Assembly: GCA_900317215.1 (NCBI GenBank)
Contig: ONFW01000261.1
Span: 1 to 12,247 of the forward strand
Source of the DNA: an uncultured Eubacteriales bacterium
GTDB taxonomy: Bacteria > Bacillota > Clostridia > Oscillospirales > Acutalibacteraceae
DNA length: 12,247 nt
Direction: 5' to 3'
The position numbers and the translations under genes are program-made. Shown in pieces: positions 1 to 6,010 of this stretch. The notes below the pieces were generated by a model, which was not told the origin of the DNA, made no database searches, and worked only from the letters and a program-made list of their open reading frames with translations. How positions within the stretch are numbered: position 1 is the first letter of the stretch; every line of letters starts with the position of its first letter.

Positions 1-1
1 T

Positions 2-874
2 CTGAGCGTATATTATTATCTGCTGGCAAATTCGTATTTTGAGATGGAAAACTATGAGAAGGCAAACGGATATTATGCAAAGGCAATTGACGCCGATGAC
101 AGCAATAAAGATCTCTATTGCGATTATGCTGTTTCTCTTGCAAGGAGCGGATATACGGATAAGGCGGAGGAGCTGTTGAAAGGAGCCGAAGGAAAGGGTC
201 TTGAAAGCGACAAGCTCAGGCTTGTAAGTGCTGAGATAGCCTTTGCAAAGGGTGATATGAAGGCTGCCGAGGATCAGTTCGCTCAGCTTGCAGAGCAGGC
301 GGCGGATAACGACCTTGCTCAAAGAGCCTGCATTTATCTTTGCAGGGTATATCAACGTGAGGGAAAATATGATGAGCTTATCAGCGCTGCTGAAAAGTAT
401 AAAAGTATTCTTAATGCGCCGCGCAAGAGAGCTGCTGAGGTGATGTGCGCCGAGGCATATCTCAGTAAAGCAGGCGTTGCTGACGGAGAAGAAAAAAAGC
501 TCTGCGCTCAGAAGGCTGTGGATATATATAACGAGTTGAAGAAAAGCGGTGCAGTCTCGAAAAAGAGCGACTTCAACCTTGCCACTGCATACGAATATCT
601 TGACGATATGGTCGGCGCACAAACGATACTCAACGATATGATGGTTGAGTTTCCTGATGATCCCGATGTATATGCAAGGCTTGCCATTCTTGAAGCTGAC
701 AAGCAGGCAAAGAGAAGCTTATCAAAGAGAAACTATGAAAGCTTCAAGAAGTATTATGATAAGGCGGAGAAGCTTGACAGGCAGAACAAGGTAAACGGAA
801 CGAGCAGTTCATATATAGCGACAATGGAAACTCTGTATGAACGGATCAAGGAAAACGACTGGATAAAGGAGTGA
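2..874 (+). CDS. TPR-repeat protein, 5' end cut by window edge
   Basis: The reading frame is open from base 2, so the gene begins outside the window; the first internal Met (base 44) lies inside a TPR helix (context SYFEMENYEKA) and is not a credible start. 290 residues are visible. They consist almost wholly of helical tetratricopeptide-like units: the first unit ends in NYEKANGYYAKAI, followed by GYTDKAEELLKGA, GDMKAAEDQFAQL, GKYDELISAAEKY and DMVGAQTILNDMM, the last followed by the typical FPDDPDVYARLA helix start. The tail is charged and ends in DWIKE. No membrane segment is seen in the visible part. TPR arrays bind partner proteins; the partner is unknown. The gene ends 5 bases before a small membrane protein that has its ribosome binding site inside this gene's end, so the two are likely co-translated. 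What lies N-terminal (possibly a kinase, FHA or membrane domain, as in some Clostridia) cannot be seen. Confidence 0.9.
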   Translation: MSVYYYLLANSYFEMENYEKANGYYAKAIDADDSNKDLYCDYAVSLARSGYTDKAEELLKGAEGKGLESDKLRLVSAEIAFAKGDMKAAEDQFAQLAEQAADNDLAQRACIYLCRVYQREGKYDELISAAEKYKSILNAPRKRAAEVMCAEAYLSKAGVADGEEKKLCAQKAVDIYNELKKSGAVSKKSDFNLATAYEYLDDMVGAQTILNDMMVEFPDDPDVYARLAILEADKQAKRSLSKRNYESFKKYYDKAEKLDRQNKVNGTSSSYIATMETLYERIKENDWIKE

Positions 875-879
875 CTAAA

Positions 880-1026
880 ATGAGTACAGGCGCAATACTG
901 CTTTATTGTGGTATCGGACTTTTTGCGGCGGCTCTCTTAGGCATGATAATAGCCAACATAGTGATATCCTCTAAGGGGAAAAAACTCAGAGGGCTGATGG
1001 ACGACAGGTACGGAAACAATAAATAA
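880..1026 (+). CDS. small single-span membrane protein, 48 aa
   Basis: ATG at 880 is preceded by a good ribosome binding site (AAAGGAG at 866-872) with 7 bases of spacing. It reads 48 residues to TAA at 1024. Residues about 5 to 30 (GAILLYCGIGLFAAALLG, then MIIANIVIS) form one hydrophobic helix, followed by a basic cluster SKGKKLRG and a polar tail ending DDRYGNNK. The positive charge after the helix predicts an N-out, C-in topology. I do not recognise the family. It starts 5 bases after the TPR gene stops, so a joint function with the TPR protein, for example as a membrane anchor or partner, is plausible but unproven. Evidence for being real is the strong ribosome binding site, the tight operon spacing and coherent membrane-protein composition. 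Confidence 0.72.
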   Translation: MSTGAILLYCGIGLFAAALLGMIIANIVISSKGKKLRGLMDDRYGNNK

Positions 1027-1040
1027 TAAAACGGTCTGAG

Positions 1041-1072
1041 CTGCGAGGCATTATTTCAGTGTGGGCTCGCAG
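1041..1072 (+). promoter_or_regulatory. inverted repeat in lepA leader
   Basis: A perfect 7-bp inverted repeat, CTGCGAG (1041-1047) and CTCGCAG (1066-1072), with an 18-base loop lies between the small membrane gene and lepA. It lacks a T-run, so it is not a classical terminator. It could be an RNA processing or translation-control stem. Confidence 0.35.
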
Positions 1073-1100
1073 AATGAAATCTGGAGTTGTGATAGTAAAA

Positions 1101-2912
1101 ATGGCAAGAGATAAGAGTAAAATAAGAAATTTCAGTATAATAGCGCATATAGATCACGGAAAATCGACCCTTGCGGACAGGATACTTGAGCAGACACAAT
1201 CCGTGGCGATCCGTGATATGGAGGATCAGCTCCTTGATAATATGGAGCTTGAGCGTGAAAGAGGAATAACTATTAAAGCTCATGCGGTTACGCTGGTGTA
1301 TCATGCCGATGACGGTGAGGAATACATCTTTAACCTGATAGATACTCCCGGTCATGTTGACTTCAACTACGAGGTGTCCCGCTCGCTTGCCGCATGTGAG
1401 GGAGCTGTTCTCGTTGTGGATGCTTCGCAGGGTATTGAGGCGCAGACGCTTGCGAACACCTATCTCGCGCTTGATGCAGGACTCGAAATAGTTCCGGTCA
1501 TTAATAAGATAGATCTTCCCAGCGCAGACCCCGACAGGGTGAAAAAAGAAATAGAGGACGTTATCGGTCTTCCGGCAGAGGATGCGCCGTGTATTTCCGC
1601 AAAGATGGGAATAAACATACATGAGGTGATGGAACAGCTTGTCAGGTTAGTTCCTGCTCCCGACGGTGACGACGGCAAGCCGCTGCAGGCGCTCATCTTC
1701 GACTCTTACTACGACAGCTATAAGGGAGTAATTATATATGTAAGAGTTAAAGAAGGACAACTGCATGTCGGCGATACGATAAGGCTCATGGCAACAGGAA
1801 AGGAATTTACCGTGGTAGAATGCGGCTTTATGAGGGCAACGAACCTTGAACCTGCCGAGGCTCTTTTTGCAGGAGAGGTTGGGTATATAGCCGCATCAAT
1901 AAAAACCGTAAGCGATGCAAGAGTGGGTGATACGGTAACACTGAGCGCAAGACCCGCCTCAGAACCGCTGCCGGGTTACAGAGCGGTACAGCCGATGGTA
2001 TTCTGCGGTATTTATCCTGCTGACGGAGCAAAATACCCCGATCTCAGAGAAGCACTTGAAAAGCTTGAACTGAACGATGCGGCGCTCTCTTTTGAGCCGG
2101 AAACCTCTGTTGCGCTCGGCTTTGGATTCAGATGCGGATTTCTGGGACTTCTGCATATGGAAATAATTCAGGAAAGGCTTGAAAGGGAATACAATCTTGA
2201 CCTTATCACTACTGCACCGAGCGTCATTTTCAGGATAACCAGAACAGACGGAACGGTTGAGTTTATAGATAACCCTACAAATTATCCCGATCCCGGTCAG
2301 ATAGCTAAGGCGGAGGAGCCTGTTACCGAGGCACACATATATTCGCCCTCGGAATATGTCGGAAATATAATGGAGCTTTGTCAGGACAGAAGAGGAGTTT
2401 TCAAGGACATGACCTACATAGACTCCGACAGAGTGGATATACACTATATCCTTCCGCTTGCGGAGATCGTATACGATTTCTTTGATACACTCAAATCCCG
2501 TACAAGGGGCTACGCATCGTTCGATTATGAATTATCAGGCTATCAGGAGAGCAAGCTTGTTAAGCTTGATATCATGCTCAACGGTGATGTTGTTGATGCG
2601 CTTTCCTTCATCATACATGCGGACAAGGCATACAGCAGGGCAAGAAAAATGGCTGAGAAGCTCAAGGAAAAGATACCCCGTCAGCTCTTTGAGGTCCCGA
2701 TACAGGCGTGCATCGGAGGAAAGATAATCGCCCGCGAAACTGTCAAGGCGATGCGCAAGGATGTGCTTGCAAAATGCTACGGTGGCGACATTACCCGTAA
2801 GAAAAAGCTCCTTGAAAAGCAGAAGGAAGGAAAAAAACGCATGCGCCAGCTCGGTACGGTAGAGGTGCCGCAGGAGGCGTTCATGGCTGTGCTTAAGCTT
2901 GATACGGACTAA
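1101..2912 (+). CDS. lepA: translation elongation factor 4 (LepA), ribosome back-translocating GTPase
   Basis: LepA/EF4 is a ribosome-bound translational GTPase proposed to remodel stalled or mistranslocated ribosomes and to assist ribosome biogenesis. Counting from ATG 1101 the protein has 603 residues, the normal family length, and starts MARDKSKIRNFSIIAHIDHG, the expected N-terminus. Visible GTPase motifs are P-loop AHIDHGKST (15-23), switch region ERERGITIKA (51-60), DTPGH (81-85, with His85 the equivalent of the catalytic His), NKIDLP (135-140) and SAK (166-168). The middle and C-terminal parts match EF-G-like domains II, III and V (FGFRCGFLGLLHMEI is the domain III signature), and the LepA-specific C-terminal domain ends with YGGDITRKKKLLEKQKEGKK. 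An in-frame GTG (1059) and ATG (1074) upstream would add residues not seen in the family, so 1101 is preferred although its Shine-Dalgarno (GGAG, 1083-1086) is distant. Very likely cotranscribed with the downstream DUF3783-like gene. Confidence 0.97.
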   Translation: MARDKSKIRNFSIIAHIDHGKSTLADRILEQTQSVAIRDMEDQLLDNMELERERGITIKAHAVTLVYHADDGEEYIFNLIDTPGHVDFNYEVSRSLAACEGAVLVVDASQGIEAQTLANTYLALDAGLEIVPVINKIDLPSADPDRVKKEIEDVIGLPAEDAPCISAKMGINIHEVMEQLVRLVPAPDGDDGKPLQALIFDSYYDSYKGVIIYVRVKEGQLHVGDTIRLMATGKEFTVVECGFMRATNLEPAEALFAGEVGYIAASIKTVSDARVGDTVTLSARPASEPLPGYRAVQPMVFCGIYPADGAKYPDLREALEKLELNDAALSFEPETSVALGFGFRCGFLGLLHMEIIQERLEREYNLDLITTAPSVIFRITRTDGTVEFIDNPTNYPDPGQIAKAEEPVTEAHIYSPSEYVGNIMELCQDRRGVFKDMTYIDSDRVDIHYILPLAEIVYDFFDTLKSRTRGYASFDYELSGYQESKLVKLDIMLNGDVVDALSFIIHADKAYSRARKMAEKLKEKIPRQLFEVPIQACIGGKIIARETVKAMRKDVLAKCYGGDITRKKKLLEKQKEGKKRMRQLGTVEVPQEAFMAVLKLDTD

Positions 2913-2928
2913 GGAAGGGAAAGAACAG

Positions 2929-3312
2929 ATGAAAAAACAGATTTTGGCATACAATTTCAGCGGCGAAAGACTCTCGGGAGTAAAGCTTGCTGCGGTTTCT
3001 GTCAAGGCTGTCACAAGGGAGATAGCCAAGGCCGATTACGGAAAAAAACTCGGCTGTCTTGCAGGGATAAAGGGCTTTGAGGACGCCGCTGATACAGAAC
3101 ACGAGGATTTTCAGGAGGAGCTGCTATTAATGTGCGGCTTCTCGGGTGAGGATATAGAAATGCTTATCCGTTCTCTGAGAAAGTACGGTGTCGGCAGGGT
3201 CGCACTTAAAGCCATTCTTACAGAAACAAATACGGAATGGACGAGCTGCGAGCTTTACAGGGCGGTAAAGCAGGATCATGAAGAGATGCTTCGCCGCAGA
3301 CAGCAGCAATAA
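2929..3312 (+). CDS. DUF3783-like conserved hypothetical protein
   Basis: ATG 2929 follows a purine-rich ribosome binding site (AAGGAAGGGA, 2911-2920) and lies 16 bases after the lepA stop; a TTG further upstream inside lepA is less likely. The product is 127 residues, soluble, with no signal peptide or membrane helix. The layout, an N-terminal beta-strand-rich part (MKKQILAYNFSGERL), then YGKKLGCLAGIKGF, then the strongly patterned block ELLLMCGFSGEDIEMLIRSL, then YGVGRVALKAILTETNTEW and an ELYRAVKQDHEEM tail, matches my memory of the DUF3783 family, which is found mostly in Clostridia and has no known biochemical role. The family name is from recall of its pattern, not from a search. Its position between lepA and a GIY-YIG gene gives no direct functional clue beyond a housekeeping neighbourhood. 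Confidence 0.8.
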   Translation: MKKQILAYNFSGERLSGVKLAAVSVKAVTREIAKADYGKKLGCLAGIKGFEDAADTEHEDFQEELLLMCGFSGEDIEMLIRSLRKYGVGRVALKAILTETNTEWTSCELYRAVKQDHEEMLRRRQQQ

Positions 3313-3324
3313 AGGAAGCTCTCT

Positions 3325-3639
3325 ATGTACTATACTTACATGCTCAGGTGTGTCGACGGATCGATCTATACAGGTATCACAACAGAGCCGGCACGGAGAT
3401 TGAGGGAGCATATACAGGCAGGCAAAAGGGCGGCAGGCTATACACGCTCGCACAAAGCGGAAGGCTTTATCGCAATATGGCAAAGTGAGGAGCGCTCCAT
3501 GGCTTCAAGGCTTGAGGCACTTATTAAGTCTCTTCCGAAAAACAAAAAGGAGGAGCTTGCCAAAAGCGGTGATCTCAGCATGCTTAATGACAGGCTTGAT
3601 GTCGGCCGATATACCAATATCCTTTCAGGAAAAGAATAA
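3325..3639 (+). CDS. GIY-YIG domain protein, UPF0213 (YhbQ/YazA) type
   Basis: A 104-residue protein that is nearly all one GIY-YIG nuclease-fold domain. The signature is seen as YTYMLRC (3-9), then DGSIYTGIT (11-19), where Tyr5 and Tyr15/Gly17 stand in for the GIY and YIG elements, followed by RRLREH (24-29) with the expected arginine and histidine, GYTRSH (38-43), and the family's metal-binding Glu in SRLEALIKSLPKNKK (Glu64). Length and motif order match the small stand-alone UPF0213 proteins, which are structurally nuclease-like; a DNA-repair or nucleic-acid cleavage role is proposed for relatives but not settled. ATG 3325 has AAAGGAAG (3311-3318) upstream and follows the DUF3783-like gene by 12 bases, so it is probably the last gene of the lepA transcript. 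Confidence 0.92.
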   Translation: MYYTYMLRCVDGSIYTGITTEPARRLREHIQAGKRAAGYTRSHKAEGFIAIWQSEERSMASRLEALIKSLPKNKKEELAKSGDLSMLNDRLDVGRYTNILSGKE

Positions 3640-3654
3640 TACAAACAGTATATT

Positions 3655-3667
3655 ATACGATTAGTAT
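3655..3667. repeat. operator-like pseudo-palindrome, copy 1
   Basis: ATACGATTAGTAT. It matches 12 of 13 bases with the copy at 4097-4109 and is similar to the one at 4069-4081. It overlaps a perfect palindrome GTATATTATAC (3648-3658) and lies about 30 bases upstream of the probable -35 box of the 103-residue orphan gene. Confidence 0.45.
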
Positions 3668-3694
3668 TTCGTGATCTATGATTATCACGCGAAA
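3667..3694 (+). other. imperfect stem-loop after the GIY-YIG gene
   Basis: TTTCGTGAT (3667-3675) pairs with ATCACGCGAAA (3684-3694) apart from a two-base bulge, giving a 9-bp stem with an 8-base loop. No T-run follows, so termination here would be weak or factor-dependent; it may instead stabilise the 3' end of the upstream transcript. Confidence 0.4.
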
Positions 3695-3696
3695 CA

Positions 3697-3723
3697 TCGA
3701 CATTACTTAAAGTATATTATAAT
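3697..3723 (+). promoter_or_regulatory. candidate sigma-A promoter of the 103-aa gene
   Basis: A perfect -10 TATAAT (3718-3723) has TCGACA (3697-3702) 15 bases upstream as a -35 with 5 of 6 matches. The spacing is shorter than the ideal 17, and the region is very AT rich, so other registers are possible. Confidence 0.5.
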
Positions 3724-3756
3724 ATAATAATACATATGGTAATAACGGAGGAAGCT

Positions 3757-4068
3757 ATGACCCGTGAAACAGCTAAAAAGAAAATAAAGGGTTTTCCGCT
3801 GAAGCTGCAGGCTCTTGCAAAAAAAGATATTGAAGAACGCGCTTATATCAGCACAGAGCTGATCCCTCTGTTTGAGATAGAGGACGGCTACTATCAGATG
3901 ACGGTAAACTACAAAATAAAACTTGATGACGGTTATATCCACGGAAAGGCTCAAAGCCTTGATGACTTTGTTAAGCTGCACGATGCAGCCGAGAGAGGAG
4001 AGGTATTCTCTGTTATGTACCTGAAAAGCTCAAGAATAATAATTGAGATCGAGGAACGGGATGACTAA
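3757..4068 (+). CDS. hypothetical protein, 103 aa, no recognised family
   Basis: The start at ATG 3757 is set by a strong GGAGGA (3748-3753); an in-frame ATG at 3736 has no ribosome binding site and would add seven residues. The product starts with a basic stretch (MTRETAKKKIKGFPLKLQAL), which may be a short amphipathic helix, then a mixed part with regular alternation that suggests an alpha/beta domain: YISTELIPLFEIEDGYYQMT, VNYKIKLDDGYIHGKA, a helix SLDDFVKLHDAAERG, a strand EVFSVMYLKSS and a final strand RIIIEIEERDD. No signal peptide, membrane segment, helix-turn-helix or catalytic motif is evident. It is flanked by repeated operator-like sites and followed after 61 bases by the ABC exporter genes, so a link to that transporter is possible. 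I cannot assign a function. Confidence 0.78.
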   Translation: MTRETAKKKIKGFPLKLQALAKKDIEERAYISTELIPLFEIEDGYYQMTVNYKIKLDDGYIHGKAQSLDDFVKLHDAAERGEVFSVMYLKSSRIIIEIEERDD

Positions 4069-4081
4069 ATACACTTTGTAT
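4069..4081. repeat. operator-like pseudo-palindrome, copy 2
   Basis: ATACACTTTGTAT, with inverted arms ATACA and TGTAT around CTT, directly after the stop codon of the 103-residue gene. Copy 3 lies 28 bases downstream and matches at 11 of 13 positions. Confidence 0.5.
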
Positions 4082-4096
4082 ATCAAACAAATAATA

Positions 4097-4109
4097 ATAC
4101 GATTTGTAT
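4097..4109. repeat. operator-like pseudo-palindrome, copy 3
   Basis: ATACGATTTGTAT, overlapping a possible -10 box TATAAC (4107-4112) just ahead of the ABC ATPase gene. A protein bound here would block that promoter. Confidence 0.5.
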
Positions 4110-4115
4110 AACAGC

Positions 4116-4124
4116 AAGGAGGGA
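4116..4124 (+). promoter_or_regulatory. ribosome binding site deciding the GTG start
   Basis: AAGGAGGGA ends 5 bases before GTG 4130. It is the best Shine-Dalgarno match in this part of the window and fixes the non-ATG start of the ABC ATPase. Confidence 0.8.
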
Positions 4125-4129
4125 CTGCA

Positions 4130-5029
4130 GTGAAATACATATTGCAGACAAAGGATCTGACAAAGGAATACTCTCACAAAAGGGTTGTCGATAATGTCTC
4201 GCTTGCAGTCAGGCAGGGAGATATTTACGGCTTTGTAGGTAAGAACGGAGCCGGAAAGACGACCTTTATCAGAATGATACTCGGACTGACAAGGGTCACC
4301 TCGGGGAGCTACAGCTTTTTTGAGGGGGACAGCTCTCAGGACCACAGAAGGCGAATAGGCAGTCTTGTAGAAAAGCCGTCCTTGTACAAAAACATGACGG
4401 CAAAGGATAATCTTGATATGTACAGCATAATGATAGGCGCAGACAAGGCGGAAACCGGAAGGCTGCTTGATCTTGTGGGTCTGTCCGATACCGGCAAAAA
4501 GCGTGTAGCGGATTTCTCGCTTGGCATGAAGCAGCGCCTCGGGATTGCAATGGCGCTTGTAGGAGATCCGGAGCTCCTTATTCTTGACGAGCCGATAAAC
4601 GGTCTCGACCCAAAGGGTATAGCCGAGATAAGAGAACTGTTTCTAAAGCTTAAAAACAATGGCAAGACTATATTTATATCAAGTCATATTCTTGGCGAGC
4701 TGGAAAAAATAGCAAGCTGCTACGGAATAATATCCGCGGGCAGGCTTGTTGAGGAGATAACCTCAGAGCAGCTCCATTCAATGAGTATTGAAAGGACTAT
4801 AATAAGGGCAGACCGTCCCGAGGATGCTATGGCTGTTGCAAAGAAGCTACTGGGAGCAGACAAGATGAAAATAGAATACGGGAGGCTGTATATTACCGGT
4901 TCGGTGCCTAATATCGGGGAGCTTACAAATGAGATGTTCAAGCAGGGTATCACTGTAACAGGCATTACAAACGATAACGGCGGCGCAGAGGAGTATTTTC
5001 TTAAAAAAATGGAGGAGGGACAGTCATGA
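4130..5029 (+). CDS. ABC transporter ATP-binding protein (BcrA-like, ABC-2 exporter type)
   Basis: A 299-residue cytoplasmic ATPase that would power export or immunity through the membrane protein encoded next. Visible motifs in order: aromatic A-loop region (KEYSHKRVV, 12-20), Walker A GKNGAGKTT (37-45), a Q-loop position occupied by Glu81 in SLVEKPSLY, ABC signature FSLGMKQR (129-136), Walker B LLILDEP with Asp153 and catalytic Glu154, D-loop NGLD (157-160) and switch His186 in SSHIL. A C-terminal part of about 90 residues with alternating strands follows. The LSLGMKQR-type signature and the Glu in place of Gln are, from family knowledge, common in the bacitracin/lantibiotic (BcrA) subgroup; the substrate cannot be read from sequence. 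GTG start with a strong ribosome binding site. The stop overlaps the permease start as ATGA, showing translational coupling. Confidence 0.93.
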   Translation: MKYILQTKDLTKEYSHKRVVDNVSLAVRQGDIYGFVGKNGAGKTTFIRMILGLTRVTSGSYSFFEGDSSQDHRRRIGSLVEKPSLYKNMTAKDNLDMYSIMIGADKAETGRLLDLVGLSDTGKKRVADFSLGMKQRLGIAMALVGDPELLILDEPINGLDPKGIAEIRELFLKLKNNGKTIFISSHILGELEKIASCYGIISAGRLVEEITSEQLHSMSIERTIIRADRPEDAMAVAKKLLGADKMKIEYGRLYITGSVPNIGELTNEMFKQGITVTGITNDNGGAEEYFLKKMEEGQS

Positions 5030-5847
5030 CTTTGCTTCTTAAGTCGGATCTTTTCAAGCTGAAACGCAGTCTTAGCTTTAAGGTGTGCCTTATCGTTGCC
5101 TTTGCGCTTGGTATAACCATGGCTGTGCTCTACTATTTTGCATGGAACGCCATGCAGGATAAGCTTGAAGAGACTGCCAGAATGATAGCGGAGATGGGTG
5201 ATTACGGAAATACGATAAAGGATGCTCTTGCGCTTATGCCGCAGAACGATCTTTGGTCTTATGTGAACATATCTCTGTCAGATCTTAATGTGCTTTATAT
5301 CACCGCAGTGGTGGTCGGCGTATTTGTGGGATCGGAGTATTCCATGGGGACGCTAAGAAACCCGATTACAAGGGGGTTTTCCCGCACAAAGATGTATTTT
5401 TCAAAGCTTATTGTCACATCTATCGCATCAATGGCTGTTATCGGTCTTTACACATTGGGCGGCACTCTGGCGGGCATGATAATGTTCGGGTTTTCGGCAT
5501 CTGTTACCGCAGGAGAGATGCTTTTAACGATTCTGTGCTATTTTCTGCTTTTTCTTGCTGTCAACAGTTTTTATTTAATGGTGGTTGCTCTGACAAAAAA
5601 AACAGGCTATTCAATAGCCTTCTCCTTGATAATACCCATGCTGATAATGTCGCTTGCCCGAGTGATAAAGATAGGCTATGCCGACTTTGACAGGATCTCG
5701 AGACTTTGGGTGTTCGATACGATCGTAAGCACGCAGGAATTGGTTAAATCATCAGAGGCCTATATACCTATAATAGCGGCTGTGGTATATTTTGTTCTGT
5801 TCACGGTATTGGGGCTGCTGTTGTTCAGGCGTCAGGAGATCAAATAA
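5026..5847 (+). CDS. ABC-2 type transporter permease
   Basis: A 273-residue integral membrane partner of the preceding ATPase. Hydrophobic segments at about 19-38, 86-103, 127-155, 163-189, 195-212 and 246-267 give the six spans usual for an ABC-2 permease. A roughly 48-residue polar stretch follows the first span and includes amphipathic EETARMIAEMGDYGNTIKDA, a feature of BcrB/LanF-like permeases. After the second span comes the typical cytoplasmic coupling sequence EYSMGTLRNPITRGFSRTKM (104-123), which contacts the ATPase in this family. The N-terminus KSDLFKLKRSLSFKV is also typical. ATG 5026 has GGAGGAGGGA just upstream (5011-5020). No terminator is evident after the stop; the next operon starts from its own promoter. 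Confidence 0.9.
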   Translation: MTLLLKSDLFKLKRSLSFKVCLIVAFALGITMAVLYYFAWNAMQDKLEETARMIAEMGDYGNTIKDALALMPQNDLWSYVNISLSDLNVLYITAVVVGVFVGSEYSMGTLRNPITRGFSRTKMYFSKLIVTSIASMAVIGLYTLGGTLAGMIMFGFSASVTAGEMLLTILCYFLLFLAVNSFYLMVVALTKKTGYSIAFSLIIPMLIMSLARVIKIGYADFDRISRLWVFDTIVSTQELVKSSEAYIPIIAAVVYFVLFTVLGLLLFRRQEIK

Positions 5848-5920
5848 TTCCGACGGCTTATTCTGTGAAAGGGTCTGAATGATCGAAAAGGGGTATAATA
5901 ACAGATTATTTGTCGCCGCA

Positions 5921-5930
5921 GTATTAATAC
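5921..5930. promoter_or_regulatory. perfect 10-bp palindrome upstream of the -35 box
   Basis: GTATTAATAC is a perfect palindrome ending 3 bases before the -35 box of the two-component operon promoter, a position that suits an activator or repressor site. Confidence 0.35.
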
Positions 5931-5933
5931 TTA

Positions 5934-5962
5934 TGTACAAACCGAAATAATAATGGTATAAT
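5934..5962 (+). promoter_or_regulatory. sigma-A promoter of the two-component/htrA operon
   Basis: TGTACA (5934-5939, 4 of 6) and a perfect TATAAT (5957-5962) are 17 bases apart, with TGG directly before the -10 giving an extended -10. Transcription would start near 5969, about 40 bases before the response regulator start. Confidence 0.75.
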
Positions 5963-5972
5963 AAATCAAACA

Positions 5973-5986
5973 GGCGCAGCAGCGCC
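5973..5986 (+). other. short GC-rich hairpin in the operon leader
   Basis: GGCGC AGCA GCGCC forms a perfect 5-bp stem at the expected 5' end of the mRNA, a position typical of transcript-stabilising stems. No T-run follows. Confidence 0.4.
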
Positions 5987-6010
5987 GGATTAACGAACGG
6001 GAGTGATCTC

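Noticed and set aside
44..46. ATG 44 as the start of the TPR protein
   Set aside because: The frame continues open to base 2 with good TPR residues, so this Met is internal.
1059..1100. GTG 1059 or ATG 1074 as the lepA start
   Set aside because: They add residues outside the family N-terminus MARDKSKIRNFSIIAHIDHG and have no ribosome binding site.
1056..1622. 188-residue open frame on the - strand
   Set aside because: Antisense to the highly conserved lepA GTPase domain; no initiation signals or recognisable domain.
1959..2444. 161-residue open frame on the - strand
   Set aside because: Antisense shadow of lepA, with no family features.
3655..4112. Possible CRISPR or mobile-element repeats
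   Set aside because: The repeats are only 13 bp, few and irregularly spaced within intergenic promoters, with no spacers, cas genes, transposase or target duplications.
5892..5901. TATAAT at 5894-5899 as the main promoter of the two-component operon
   Set aside because: No acceptable -35 box at 16-19 bases, unlike the TATAAT at 5957-5962.
5841..5912. 8-bp inverted repeat CAAATAAT / ATTATTTG after the ABC permease
   Set aside because: Arms are 56 bases apart, AT-rich and not followed by a T-run; likely chance, not a terminator.
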